From an uncultured Alcaligenaceae bacterium (GTDB lineage: Bacteria > Pseudomonadota > Gammaproteobacteria > Burkholderiales > Burkholderiaceae_B), in contig CALKIR010000009.1 in the NCBI GenBank assembly GCA_937995985.1, positions 1 to 64,000 of the forward strand: a stretch of 64,000 bases of DNA, written 5' to 3'. Every line of letters starts with the position of its first letter. Positions within the stretch are counted from its first letter, which is position 1. The position numbers were made by a program, and so were the translations under genes. Below, piece after piece: positions 42,158 to 52,287 of this stretch. The notes under the pieces are model-generated. The model made no database searches. It was not told the DNA's origin and saw nothing but the letters and a program-made list of their open reading frames with translations.

Positions 42158-44764
42158 ATGCGTATTGACAAATTTACAACGAAGTTTCAGCAGGCTTTGG
42201 CCGATGCACAAAGCCTAGCGATGCAAAAGCATCATGCTTACTTAGAACCCGTTCATGTACTGTGGGCACTTTTAGAGGACAATGACTCTGGCGCAGCAAG
42301 TTTATTTGCACGCGCCGGGGCTTCAGTACAACGATTACGCACTGAGGTACACAATGCAATTGACGCCTTGCCTGAGGTACAGGGTCAAGGGGCAGAACTA
42401 AACATCAGCCGAGATTTACAACGCGCCTTGGCGTTAACTGATAAAGAGGCCAAGGAGCGGGGGGATACTTATATTGCTGGTGAATTGTTCTTATTAGTAT
42501 TAGTGCGCGACAAAGGTCGTGTAGGGCAGCTGTTGCGTGATGCTGGTGCCCAAGAGGCTGCTTTGGCGCAAGCAATTGATGAGCTGCGCGGAGGGGCTTC
42601 GGTCGATAGTCCAGAGGCAGAGGGGCAGCGGGAAGCCTTAGCGAAATACACTACTGACCTGACGGAGCAGGCTCGTTTGGGTAAGTTAGACCCTGTTATT
42701 GGTCGTGATGATGAAATTCGTCGCTCTATACAAATTTTACAGCGCCGCACTAAGAATAACCCGGTTTTAATTGGTGAGCCAGGGGTTGGTAAAACGGCCA
42801 TAGTTGAGGGATTGGCTCAGCGTATTGTTAATAATGAGGTTCCTGAAAATCTAAAGGGCAAGCGACTTTTGGTATTGGATCTGGCTGCATTATTAGCAGG
42901 AGCTAAATTCCGTGGTGAGTTTGAAGAGCGGCTTAAGGCGGTACTGAAAGAATTAAGCCAAGATGCGGGTAAGACCATCTTGTTTATTGATGAAATTCAT
43001 ATGGTTGTAGGGGCAGGCAAGGCCGAGGGAGCTATGGACGCTGGTAATATGCTTAAGCCAGCCTTGGCGCGCGGTGAGTTGCATTGTATCGGGGCCACAA
43101 CCTTAGACGAATATCGTCAATATATAGAGAAGGATGCTGCATTAGAGCGTCGCTTCCAGCGTGTTCAGGTAGATGAACCGGATGTGCCTTCAACAATCGC
43201 TATATTACGAGGCTTGCGTGAGCGTTATGAGCTGCACCACGGAGTGGCTATTACCGATCCGGCGATTGTGGCTGCGGCAGAGTTATCTCAGCGTTATATC
43301 ACTGATCGTTTCTTACCGGATAAAGCCATTGATCTGATTGATGAGGCCGCTGCACGTATTCGGATGGAAATTGATTCCAAACCCGAAGTCATGGATAAAT
43401 TAGATAGACGGATGATCCAGCTTAAAATTGAGCGTGAGGCGGTCAAAAAAGAAACTGATGAGGCGTCCAAAAAGCGCTTACAAGCCATTGAGGATGAGTT
43501 AGCGCAATTAGAGCGTGAGTACAATGATTATGAGGAAATTTGGAAGGCTGAGAAAGCTGCTGTCCAAGGGTCACAGGCCATTAAAGAGGAAATTGAAGAG
43601 GTACGGGCGCAGATGGCCGAGCTGCAGCGCAAAGGACAGTTTGATAAATTAGCTGAATTGCAATATGGCAAATTGCCTCAGCTCGAAGAGCGTTTGCAGG
43701 CAGCAGAAGAAGGGTTATCTGCCGAAGCTCATGAGCAGCCACGTTTATTGCGTACTGAGGTAGGTGTAGAAGAAATTGCCGAAGTGGTATCACGGGCTAC
43801 TGGAATTCCTGTGGCGCGCATGATGCAAGGGGAGCGAGAAAAGCTCATACAGATGGAATCTCATTTGCATGAGCGTGTGGTTGGGCAGGATGAGGCAGTT
43901 ACTCTGGTTGCCGATGCCATTCGACGCTCGCGCGCAGGCTTAGCTGATCCTGGGCGACCTTATGGTTCTTTCTTGTTTTTAGGTCCTACTGGGGTAGGAA
44001 AGACCGAATTAAGTAAGGCATTAGCAGAGTTTCTCTTCGATTCTGAAGAGCATTTAATTCGAATTGATATGTCCGAATTTATGGAAAAACACTCTGTGGC
44101 CCGCTTGATTGGAGCGCCTCCAGGATATGTCGGCTATGAGCAAGGAGGCTATCTAACTGAGGCCGTACGCCGCAAGCCGTATAGTGTGATTTTGCTTGAT
44201 GAGGTAGAAAAGGCCCATCCAGATGTGTTTAATGTCTTATTACAGGTATTAGATGATGGTCGTTTGACCGATGGGCAGGGGAGAACTGTTGATTTTAAAA
44301 ATACAGTAATCATTATGACCTCAAACTTAGGGTCACATCATATTCAGGCCATGGCGGACGAGCCGTATGAAAAGGTTAAAGAGGTGGTCTGGGAAGAGTT
44401 AAAAACATCTTTCCGTCCGGAGTTCTTGAACCGAATTGATGAGGTAGTAGTCTTCCATAGTTTGGATGCAAAACATATCCAAGCCATTGCGCAGATTCAA
44501 ATTCAACGTCTGAAGCAGCGCCTTGAAGAACGCAATTTAGCTTTGGATATTCGCCCCGAAGCATTGGCTGAATTAGCTAAGGTTGGGTTTGATCCGATAT
44601 TTGGTGCTCGCCCACTGAAAAGAGCGGTTCAACAATATTTGGAAAATCCATTGGCGAAGAAGATACTCCAAGGTGAATTTGCCGAAGGGGATGTGATTCA
44701 GGTGAATTTTGAAGCCGATGATTTTGTGTTTAGCAAAGGAGCTTTGGCTGAGAATGGATCGTAA
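42158..44764 (+). CDS. clpB: ATP-dependent chaperone ClpB
   Basis: Hexameric disaggregase working with DnaK. The N domain (residues 1-150) starts MRIDKFTTKFQQALADAQ. NBD1 has Walker A GEPGVGKTAIVEGLA and Walker B TILFIDEIHMVVGAG. The coiled-coil middle domain (~410-530) separates it from NBD2, with LFLGPTGVGKTELSKALA and VILLDEVEKAHPDVFN. The 868-residue length and M domain identify ClpB rather than ClpA or ClpC. It is monocistronic, with a sigma32-like promoter before it and a terminator after. Confidence 0.98.
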   Translation: MRIDKFTTKFQQALADAQSLAMQKHHAYLEPVHVLWALLEDNDSGAASLFARAGASVQRLRTEVHNAIDALPEVQGQGAELNISRDLQRALALTDKEAKERGDTYIAGELFLLVLVRDKGRVGQLLRDAGAQEAALAQAIDELRGGASVDSPEAEGQREALAKYTTDLTEQARLGKLDPVIGRDDEIRRSIQILQRRTKNNPVLIGEPGVGKTAIVEGLAQRIVNNEVPENLKGKRLLVLDLAALLAGAKFRGEFEERLKAVLKELSQDAGKTILFIDEIHMVVGAGKAEGAMDAGNMLKPALARGELHCIGATTLDEYRQYIEKDAALERRFQRVQVDEPDVPSTIAILRGLRERYELHHGVAITDPAIVAAAELSQRYITDRFLPDKAIDLIDEAAARIRMEIDSKPEVMDKLDRRMIQLKIEREAVKKETDEASKKRLQAIEDELAQLEREYNDYEEIWKAEKAAVQGSQAIKEEIEEVRAQMAELQRKGQFDKLAELQYGKLPQLEERLQAAEEGLSAEAHEQPRLLRTEVGVEEIAEVVSRATGIPVARMMQGEREKLIQMESHLHERVVGQDEAVTLVADAIRRSRAGLADPGRPYGSFLFLGPTGVGKTELSKALAEFLFDSEEHLIRIDMSEFMEKHSVARLIGAPPGYVGYEQGGYLTEAVRRKPYSVILLDEVEKAHPDVFNVLLQVLDDGRLTDGQGRTVDFKNTVIIMTSNLGSHHIQAMADEPYEKVKEVVWEELKTSFRPEFLNRIDEVVVFHSLDAKHIQAIAQIQIQRLKQRLEERNLALDIRPEALAELAKVGFDPIFGARPLKRAVQQYLENPLAKKILQGEFAEGDVIQVNFEADDFVFSKGALAENGS

Positions 44765-44793
44765 TGAGGCATGTCTCAGTAGATGAAGCATAT

Positions 44794-44829
44794 AAAACAG
44801 CCGGTGTATTCCTGTACCGGCTGTTTTTA
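44794..44829. terminator. Bidirectional terminator between clpB and queH
   Basis: Perfect 12-bp stem AAAACAGCCGGT/ACCGGCTGTTTT with a 10-nt loop. T-runs on both strands can serve clpB and the convergent queH. Confidence 0.88.
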
Positions 44830-44876
44830 TATTGCTTGTAAGCATCGTTGGAATGGAACAGCGTGCTAGTTAGAGA

Positions 44877-45554
44877 TTAGGAAAAATCCTCTTTATCATT
44901 AATCCCATAAAATTTAACCCCAATTTCAATAGGGCCGCGGCCACGTTCACGGCGGCGGCGATTAGTGTCTCGTAGCGAATAAATACAACCACAGTATTCT
45001 TGCTGATAAAAATTTTCTCGCTTGCTAATTTCTAACATGCGCTGGGCGCCTCCTTGGCTCCTCCAGTTGTAGGTCCAATAAGTTAAGTTATGGTAACGTG
45101 AGGCAGCACGAATACCGCAGTCATTGATTTGCTGCATGTCTTTCCAGCGTGAAATACCAAGAGAGCTGGTAAACGTATTAAACCCGTGCTCATGGGCATA
45201 TAGCGCTGTACGCTCAAAGCGCATATCAAAGCATACGGTACAACGCAGGCCTCTTTCGGGCTCGTATTCCAGACCCTCTACTCGCTCAAACCAGTTATCT
45301 ACATCATAATCCGCATCAATAAATTCAATGCCGTGTTCTTGAGCATAGCGTATATTTTCCTCTTTGCGTATTTCGTATTCTTCACGAGGATGGATATTGG
45401 GGTTATAGAAAAAAATAGTGTAATCAATTCCTGACGCTGTCATCGCCTCCATGACCTCACCAGAACAAGGGGCGCAGCAAGAATGCAGCAGTACCTTGTT
45501 GGTACCTTTGGGAGGGGTCAGGGGTTTGCGGTTTGTTAAGGTATCAATTGTCAT
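44877..45554 (-). CDS. queH: Epoxyqueuosine reductase QueH
   Basis: Cobalamin-independent enzyme for the last step of queuosine formation in tRNA (former DUF208). LLHSCCAPCSGEVMEAM holds a CCxxC motif. RCTVCFDMRFERTA holds CxxC, TSSLGISRWKDM and YWTYNWRSQGGAQRM follow, and YCGCIYS is near the C-terminus; these cysteines bind an iron-sulfur cluster and a metal. The 225-residue length is slightly longer than minimal QueH. With queF in the same window it supports an active queuosine pathway. It is convergent with clpB. Confidence 0.93.
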   Translation of the reverse strand: MTIDTLTNRKPLTPPKGTNKVLLHSCCAPCSGEVMEAMTASGIDYTIFFYNPNIHPREEYEIRKEENIRYAQEHGIEFIDADYDVDNWFERVEGLEYEPERGLRCTVCFDMRFERTALYAHEHGFNTFTSSLGISRWKDMQQINDCGIRAASRYHNLTYWTYNWRSQGGAQRMLEISKRENFYQQEYCGCIYSLRDTNRRRRERGRGPIEIGVKFYGINDKEDFS

Positions 45555-45637
45555 GAGTATGGGCTAGAAGAGCTATAAATAAGGTGAATCAGTGTGAGTA
45601 CATGAAAGGGCTTGGTCGCACACTACTCCCAAATTCC

Positions 45638-48391
45638 TTAGGAATTATTTTCAAAGATATAGCGCCATAGATCAAGTACGGCTTGTCGATGAGGGAGTGC
45701 TTGGTGGGCCTCAATACGAGCAGTTTGGTGTCCTTGTAAGCGCAATTCATGTTGCTTCCGTCTATAAAAGCGATAACTGTTAATGACAGGAGCTGTTAGG
45801 GTGCGAGGGATGAGGCAATAATGGCTGGCTATATTGAGGAGGGCAATATTGCCTAAATTTTCTACTAGTTTAGGCACCTGGTGGGCGTAGTTTAACACTA
45901 AATATTGGGTTATAAATTCCACATCAACCATTCCTCCTCGATCATGTTTGAGATCAAATCGCTCAGTTGGGTTAGGGTGGCCGTGAGCAATTTTGCTACG
46001 AATATCAAGGATGTGGTCTTTTAAAAGAGAGGGGTTGCGTTTTTGGGTCAGTATGGAGGTGCGTAACCGTTCAAAGCGAGCCCCAATGGCTGCATTTCCT
46101 GCAGTATAGCGTGCCCGAGTAATGGCTTGGTGCTCCCAGGTCCAGGCTTTATGACGCTGGTATTGTTCAAAGGCATCGGTGCTAATGGCAATGAGCCCAG
46201 CATCCCCATCAGGACGCAAGCGCATATCAACCTCGTATAAGCGCCCCGAAGAGGTCAGGGTTGATAGCCAGCTAATCATACGTCGTGCCAAGCGCACATA
46301 GCTTTCAATTTCTTCTGGATGATTGGCCTCGTACAGAAAGACTAAATCTAAATCAGAGGCATAGCCAAGTTCTTTGCCACCAAGTTTGCCATAAGAAATA
46401 ACAGCAAAATTGCATTGAGTAGGAGCATGGGCATACGTATTGTGTACCTGAGTCCAGGTCCATTTTAAAGTGTGCTCAAGCATGTAGTCGGCCAACTTAG
46501 ATAGCTGATCGGCTAAGCGCTCTACAGAAAACAAACCTTCTAAATCTTGGGCTAATAATTGAAAAATGACTTGGTGTTGCACATCACGCATGATGTTCAT
46601 TTGTTTTTCAACATCAAAACTTCCATCAGGCAATAAGCAGGCATGAAGATCATTATTGAGTTGCTCATTGAGCTGCTGAAAATTAATAGGGCTCATCAGT
46701 TTATGCCACTGAGTGAGCCGGTGTAATACCACAGGGTACTGAGTGAGATATTGGGCCGCCCAAGGGCTCGCGGCAAGGATTTTGCAGCAACGGGTTACCG
46801 TTTCTGGATACATACTAAAGAGGCTTAAGTAGGCACTACGCAGTGCAATTTGATCAATTAAATGCCAAATTCGTGGAGCAGTATCCAATGGGTTTTGGAT
46901 GTGCTGAAGGGCCCTTTTAAAAGCTGTGGCCAGTTGCTTAATGCGTTCTTTGCTGTGTTTTTTTAATCGCTGGCCGCGTTGAGAAGAAAAAAACTGGCTC
47001 TCTAATTGTGCCCATAAACGAGTAAGGGGTTCATGATCGTCTTGATGGTGAGCTGCAGGTGCGGAGCTGTGAGGCGGTTCAGGTTGAGTTGGGGATTGGA
47101 GCTCAGGAACGCCGACAATGCGAAAGGCGTTTTTGAAGGCTTGGCTGATTTCAGTGCGGCATTGTTGCAGCGTGTGTTCATATTCGGTTGGTGTGAGCTT
47201 AAGTAGTGTGGCTAAGGCTTTGATTTCTGTGGCATCTGTGGGTAAGAGATGAGTTTGATGGTCATCTTTGAATTGCAGTAAATGCTCGATGCGCCGGAGA
47301 AAGTCATAATGTTGGGCGAGGGAGCGTGCTAAGGCGGCGGGTATGAGCCCCGCCTGCACTTGGGCGCGTAGAGCGGCGTGTAAATTGGTACTTTGTAAGG
47401 AAGGCGAGTGGCCTCCGTGAATAAGCTGATTGAGCTGAACAATGAACTCAATTTCGCGGATGCTGCCCTCGCCTATTTTAATATTGAGGTGCTCATCCAG
47501 TTGGCTACGGCTGCGTACAGTCTGTTGCCAATCATCACGGATCTGCTCCCTTAGGTTACGCAGGGGTAATAAAGCATCAAAGTCTAAGTATTTTCTATAG
47601 ACAAAAGGCTGACGGATGCTTTCTAGGCTTTGGTGGGCTTGGGTGTGTTGGGCATGGGAGCGAAGGGGAATGGGCCGAGCTTTAATCCAAGCATAGCGCT
47701 CCCACTCACGTCCGTGCTGAATGAAGTACTGGTGTAGGCCAGCCAAACTCCAAACCAATGGTCCCGATTCTCCGTCAGGACGGAGGCGCAGGTCGGTACG
47801 AAAGACAATGCCTTCAGCGGTATGTTGAGAGAGGGTAGACAGCAGGCGTTGAGTCAGGCGGGTATAAAATTCATGAAAGCTAAGTGGACGAGGGCCTTGG
47901 GTATGCCCTTCTTGTTGATACAGCACAATAAAGTCTATATCAGAGGAGACATTCAATTCGCGTCCCCCCCATTTACCCATGGCAACGATAATCAAATCTA
48001 AGGGGTCAGCAGTGGCCGGATCAGTAGGGGCACCATGCGTTTGAGCAAGCTGTTCCCACCAAAATAGATAAGCTTTGCGCACGCATTGTTCTGCAAGTAG
48101 GCTCATAACGTGCCCCGATTCTTGGGGGGTACCTAGTTGAAATACTTCGCGTAGGTATTGCACAAAAAAAACCTGATCACGTACCCGACGCAAAGCCTCT
48201 TTGAGGGACTCTGCATCATGAAATTGCTGAGGCTCAACAGCCGCCCACCATTGTTGCAGCCGCTGAGCGGTTATAGGCTCTTGGAAGTGACCAAGCAACC
48301 AAGATTTAAAATCGGGATCACGATTAATTTTGCGCCGAAGCGCTGAAGACCAGTTAAGGGCATGGGTAAAAATGGCGTGAGCAGATGGCAT
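45638..48391 (-). CDS. glnE: Bifunctional glutamine synthetase adenylyltransferase/deadenylase
   Basis: Controls glutamine synthetase by attaching or removing AMP in response to PII and glutamine. Two nucleotidyltransferase halves are visible. The N-terminal deadenylase half has MGKWGGRELNVSSDIDFIVLY and the C-terminal adenylylase half has YGKLGGKELGYASDLDLVFLY, with RLRPDG motifs after each (DLRLRPDGESGP and DMRLRPDGDAG). A helical linker lies between. ATG 48391 is preferred over a TTG at 48397, giving 917 residues, close to the family length. Confidence 0.96.
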   Translation of the reverse strand: MPSAHAIFTHALNWSSALRRKINRDPDFKSWLLGHFQEPITAQRLQQWWAAVEPQQFHDAESLKEALRRVRDQVFFVQYLREVFQLGTPQESGHVMSLLAEQCVRKAYLFWWEQLAQTHGAPTDPATADPLDLIIVAMGKWGGRELNVSSDIDFIVLYQQEGHTQGPRPLSFHEFYTRLTQRLLSTLSQHTAEGIVFRTDLRLRPDGESGPLVWSLAGLHQYFIQHGREWERYAWIKARPIPLRSHAQHTQAHQSLESIRQPFVYRKYLDFDALLPLRNLREQIRDDWQQTVRSRSQLDEHLNIKIGEGSIREIEFIVQLNQLIHGGHSPSLQSTNLHAALRAQVQAGLIPAALARSLAQHYDFLRRIEHLLQFKDDHQTHLLPTDATEIKALATLLKLTPTEYEHTLQQCRTEISQAFKNAFRIVGVPELQSPTQPEPPHSSAPAAHHQDDHEPLTRLWAQLESQFFSSQRGQRLKKHSKERIKQLATAFKRALQHIQNPLDTAPRIWHLIDQIALRSAYLSLFSMYPETVTRCCKILAASPWAAQYLTQYPVVLHRLTQWHKLMSPINFQQLNEQLNNDLHACLLPDGSFDVEKQMNIMRDVQHQVIFQLLAQDLEGLFSVERLADQLSKLADYMLEHTLKWTWTQVHNTYAHAPTQCNFAVISYGKLGGKELGYASDLDLVFLYEANHPEEIESYVRLARRMISWLSTLTSSGRLYEVDMRLRPDGDAGLIAISTDAFEQYQRHKAWTWEHQAITRARYTAGNAAIGARFERLRTSILTQKRNPSLLKDHILDIRSKIAHGHPNPTERFDLKHDRGGMVDVEFITQYLVLNYAHQVPKLVENLGNIALLNIASHYCLIPRTLTAPVINSYRFYRRKQHELRLQGHQTARIEAHQALPHRQAVLDLWRYIFENNS

Positions 48392-48521
48392 GAGCAAATA
48401 GGATGAAAAGAGATTTACCAGTATTTACCAAATTTTATAGTAATCAAGGCGTTGATTGTTTATAGTGTGAATCGTTTAAGGAATATGGCATTCAAAACAC
48501 TATTTCATAGGGCACATTAGG

Positions 48522-51500
48522 GTGGCGGCACGGCGTTTTTTTAGCATTGTAATTTATCTATTACTTGCAATGATATTGGCTGTTGGGGCAGGGGTGGCCG
48601 CCACTAAGTATTGGTTGCTGCCTGCTATCCATTTATGGAAAGAACCCATTACTCAGCTCCTTTCTCAAGCAGTGGGGGCGCCTGTGCAGATTGGTCATTT
48701 ACAGGCGCGTTGGAATGGAGTAAGTCCTGAGTTTGAATTTGAAGAGGTGGCTGTTTTTAATAAGCAAGGCCATGAGGTATTAAGCATCCCTCATGTGCGT
48801 GGCCGCCTTAAATTAAGTAGTTTATGGGATCTTAGCCCGCATTTCTCTCAGTTGGAAGTGACGGGTTTAGCGCTGTTAATTAGTAGAAATGAAGAAGGCA
48901 CAATTGATTTATTCAGTCAATCAGAAAGGGGCGATGAGATAGGGACATCTCAGATCTCTGAGCTGAAGCCTGCAGTGTATCGTTGGCTGTCTCAGCAGGG
49001 ACAGTTACACATGCGTGATAGTTATGTGGTATGGCAGGATTTATTTACGGCTCAGCCCCCTTTAGCCCTGTTGCTTGAAGAGCTTAGCTTGCAGCAGCAT
49101 TTAGGGCATTTGCAAGTGGCGGGGGTGTTGTCTAGTTTAAGTCATGCGCACACACAGCTGCAGTTTTATAGTCAATGGCAATTGCCGGATCAGGCGGCGG
49201 CAAAGCCGCACGGTTCGCATCTAGCCCAGGGGCAGATCGAGGTAGTGATTCGCCAATGGCAGCCATCTGCTTGGCGTCGGTGGATAGATTTACCTAGTTT
49301 TTTATATCAAGGCACAATTAATGCGCATGTGCAATTAGTCATTCAGGATGAGCGCTTGGACACTGTGCAAGGCACGTTGTTTATTGAGCGCCCTTTTTGG
49401 GCCGATGGGCGACGTTTGCTTTCTATAGAGCCTCAGCCATTTTTTCAAGCGCGTTCTGCACGGCTTTATTTTGAATTGAATCAGAGTGCCCTAAGGGAGT
49501 TGGCTGCACTGTCAGCCGATGATCCACTGCCAGTCTTTATTCCAGGGTCTCAATGGCGGGTGCAGCTCCATGATTTAAATGTGCATTTTCCCCAAGAGTT
49601 TGGAGCACCTCTATATTTTAAGCAAATTAGTTTGGATCTTGCTGCGCTGCAGACAAGGGCTTTGTGGCAGATCGAGCAATTGCATATTGATACTGGGGCA
49701 GGTGTAGTGCAGTTAGAAGGCAGGGTGCATATAGATGAAGAGGATCTATGGTTGAGCACCGTTGACTTGCACGGCAAGGGACAAAAAATCGTGTTGTCTC
49801 ATCTTTATCAGTTTTTTCCAAATAGTTTGGATGCTGATTTGCGATCATGGTTAGAGCATGGGCTTACCGCAGGAGAGATAGAGCAGATGACACTACGCTG
49901 GTATGGCCCTGTGGATGATTTCGAATATTATCAAGAACGAGACTCAGGCTTGTTTGAGCTACAAGCTCAGGTGCATGATGCCACTATTGATTATTATCCG
50001 CCTATTGCTGATGAAGCGGGCTGGCCTGCGGTGACGCATTTTACTGGAAAATGGTATTGGCACAATGATTTTATGCGTCTAGAGGGGCATCAACAAGCTC
50101 AGTTACGCCTTCATCCAGAGCGTTTTGCTGTGTTGGATCAAATTGAGATGGAAATAGGGGATGTGTATGGTCAGGCTGATTTAATTGTAGCTGCACAGGC
50201 ACAATTAGCTGCAGAGGACTTTTTACATCTTTGGCATCATTCAAATTTGGCTCAAGTTCTAGAAGATACATTGGAGGTGCAGCAATTAAGCGGCTCAGAC
50301 TGGCTGGTGGATTTAGGGGTGCAGGTGCCTTTAGGGGTATCTGCAGCAGAGATGGAGCATGTGCTTCAAGTGCAGGGGCGAGTATTATTTGCTGGTCCAG
50401 TAGAGTTAGCTTTATGGCCTGAATTACCTCCATTGGAACAAGCACAGGGACAATTTAATTTTTCTGAGATAGGAATACATCAGGTAGATATTCAGGCGCA
50501 ATGGTTGGGAGGGGCGGTCCGTATTACAGGAGGGTTGGGAGCGCCTACCGAGCAGTTGTATATTCAGGCTCACCCTAATGTGGCTGATATTAAGGCTTTT
50601 TATAATCTCTTGGCGTTGGGAGGCGAAGGGGATTTCGCTTTGGAGGTTCGTTTATTTCTCGATGAGCAAGAACGCTTGGTGATTGTTGCTCAGAGTGATT
50701 TATACGGTCTGGTACTTGATTTGCCTGCACCGTTGCAAAAAGCCCATGCGCACAGTCGCTGGCCGATGCAGCTAGAGTGGGTGTTTGTGGATGCAGCAGC
50801 TAATAAAAATCAGTTGTATTTTGCCTTACAGGATCGTCTATATGGACTCACTATGCTTGATTTTAAACAGCATCAAGTGGAGTCGCTATTAGTGCGCTCA
50901 GAGCCGCTAGGGGAGCATGAGCAGGGGGAGAGTTCTGGGCACATAACAGTTGATGTGCAGTATGCTTTTTTAGATATTGATGCGTGGTGGAATTGGTTTG
51001 ATCAACTCGGTACTCAAGGGGAGGTCCCCTGGACATGGCCAGCTCAAGGAACAATCCAACTGCGAGCTGCTGAGGCCTACGTATTGGGCTTGGACTTGGC
51101 AGAGTTTAGTTATACGCACCATCATCTTGCTACAGAGCAATGGCAAGCTTATGTGCACTCAGACCAAATTGTGGGCACTGTAGAGTGGCAGCAACGAGGC
51201 AGTACGCCCTACCCAAATGGACAGATTCAGGCTCATTTTCAGCGTTTTGATGTACTGGCAGATAGTAGCGCCCAAGCAGGCCTGCAAAGACCGAGGGGGC
51301 AGCATATCATCACTCAAGGTGATTTAAGCCAAGCCTCGCTTCCCAAGGCGGCTAAGAAATCGCCTTCTTTAGCGCTTAAACCGAACTATCCCCCTTTAAT
51401 GGATGAGTTGCCGGCAATTAGCCTTCAGGTAGATGAGCTAAGTGTCGCGGGCTATGCATTAGGGGCCCTGTCTTTGACAGGAACAGGGGAGTCAGGAGGG

Positions 51501-52244
51501 GGAGGGTGGAGAATCGATCACTTTAGTTTAGAGGTGGACGAGGTAATGCATACTGAAGGCAGTGGGCATTGGCTGATTTGGGGGCCAACACCAGGATTGC
51601 GCATACACTGGAAGAGTAATTTTAAAGATTTTGGAGCGTATGCAGAGCATCTTGGTTTGGCGGGTTACGTAGAAGGGGGGCAAGGGCAGCTGCAGGCACA
51701 ATTTTATTGGCCTGATGTACCTTGGCGAAATAATATAGAGGCGCTGCAGGGGCAAGTAGAATTGGTATTGCAGCAAGGTCGTTTACAGCCGATCCAATCT
51801 CGTTCCGCTAAATTATTAGAATTATTATCTTTGCAGTCATTATCTCGAATTGCGCGCTTGGATTTTGATATTGGCAGTGTATTAAAGGAAGGCTTTCCTT
51901 TTCATTTAATAGAAGGCGCACTGCAGTTTGAGCATGGCTGGATACAGACCCAAGATTATACTGTGTTCAGTCCAATAGGATCGCTATTTTTTGAAGGGCA
52001 GACACATATGCTAACGCATCATATTCATGCTCAGGCCCAAGTCATCCCCGAGTTAGATGTAAGTGGAGCCGCTTTGGCTGCGGGTATTGTGGTCAATCCC
52101 ATTATTGGCATGGGAGCGTTATTAGCCCAATGGCTGCTTAAACAGCCGTTATCTAAAGCCATGTCAATACAGTATCAGATTACTGGCACTTGGGATGATT
52201 TTGAGATTGAGGAGCATTCGGTTAGCTCAATAACCGACCCCTAG
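48522..52244 (+). CDS. yhdP: AsmA-like envelope protein YhdP
   Basis: Very large AsmA/TamB-type protein thought to form a bridge carrying phospholipids between inner and outer membranes. It has 1240 residues with one N-terminal signal anchor (SIVIYLLLAMILAVGAGVAA). A long beta-rich periplasmic body follows, starting PVQIGHLQARWNGVSPEFEFEEV, and the C-terminal AsmA-like part ends near GALLAQWLLKQPLSKAMSIQYQITGTWDD. The start is GTG with TTAGG close upstream. The glnE gene is divergent, and the glnE-yhdP neighbourhood is common in betaproteobacteria. Confidence 0.92.
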   Translation: MAARRFFSIVIYLLLAMILAVGAGVAATKYWLLPAIHLWKEPITQLLSQAVGAPVQIGHLQARWNGVSPEFEFEEVAVFNKQGHEVLSIPHVRGRLKLSSLWDLSPHFSQLEVTGLALLISRNEEGTIDLFSQSERGDEIGTSQISELKPAVYRWLSQQGQLHMRDSYVVWQDLFTAQPPLALLLEELSLQQHLGHLQVAGVLSSLSHAHTQLQFYSQWQLPDQAAAKPHGSHLAQGQIEVVIRQWQPSAWRRWIDLPSFLYQGTINAHVQLVIQDERLDTVQGTLFIERPFWADGRRLLSIEPQPFFQARSARLYFELNQSALRELAALSADDPLPVFIPGSQWRVQLHDLNVHFPQEFGAPLYFKQISLDLAALQTRALWQIEQLHIDTGAGVVQLEGRVHIDEEDLWLSTVDLHGKGQKIVLSHLYQFFPNSLDADLRSWLEHGLTAGEIEQMTLRWYGPVDDFEYYQERDSGLFELQAQVHDATIDYYPPIADEAGWPAVTHFTGKWYWHNDFMRLEGHQQAQLRLHPERFAVLDQIEMEIGDVYGQADLIVAAQAQLAAEDFLHLWHHSNLAQVLEDTLEVQQLSGSDWLVDLGVQVPLGVSAAEMEHVLQVQGRVLFAGPVELALWPELPPLEQAQGQFNFSEIGIHQVDIQAQWLGGAVRITGGLGAPTEQLYIQAHPNVADIKAFYNLLALGGEGDFALEVRLFLDEQERLVIVAQSDLYGLVLDLPAPLQKAHAHSRWPMQLEWVFVDAAANKNQLYFALQDRLYGLTMLDFKQHQVESLLVRSEPLGEHEQGESSGHITVDVQYAFLDIDAWWNWFDQLGTQGEVPWTWPAQGTIQLRAAEAYVLGLDLAEFSYTHHHLATEQWQAYVHSDQIVGTVEWQQRGSTPYPNGQIQAHFQRFDVLADSSAQAGLQRPRGQHIITQGDLSQASLPKAAKKSPSLALKPNYPPLMDELPAISLQVDELSVAGYALGALSLTGTGESGGGGWRIDHFSLEVDEVMHTEGSGHWLIWGPTPGLRIHWKSNFKDFGAYAEHLGLAGYVEGGQGQLQAQFYWPDVPWRNNIEALQGQVELVLQQGRLQPIQSRSAKLLELLSLQSLSRIARLDFDIGSVLKEGFPFHLIEGALQFEHGWIQTQDYTVFSPIGSLFFEGQTHMLTHHIHAQAQVIPELDVSGAALAAGIVVNPIIGMGALLAQWLLKQPLSKAMSIQYQITGTWDDFEIEEHSVSSITDP

Positions 52245-52263
52245 AGCGTGGTGGCTCTAGGGG
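52238..52263. terminator. Hairpin between yhdP and rho stops
   Basis: Perfect 10-bp stem CCCCTAGAGC/GCTCTAGGGG with a GTGGTG loop. It overlaps the yhdP stop codon and lies in the gap between the convergent yhdP and rho. No T-run follows on the plus strand, so it may be a weak terminator or an mRNA 3'-end stabiliser. Confidence 0.5.
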
Positions 52264-52287
52264 CCAATGTATGAGGACATGAATAAA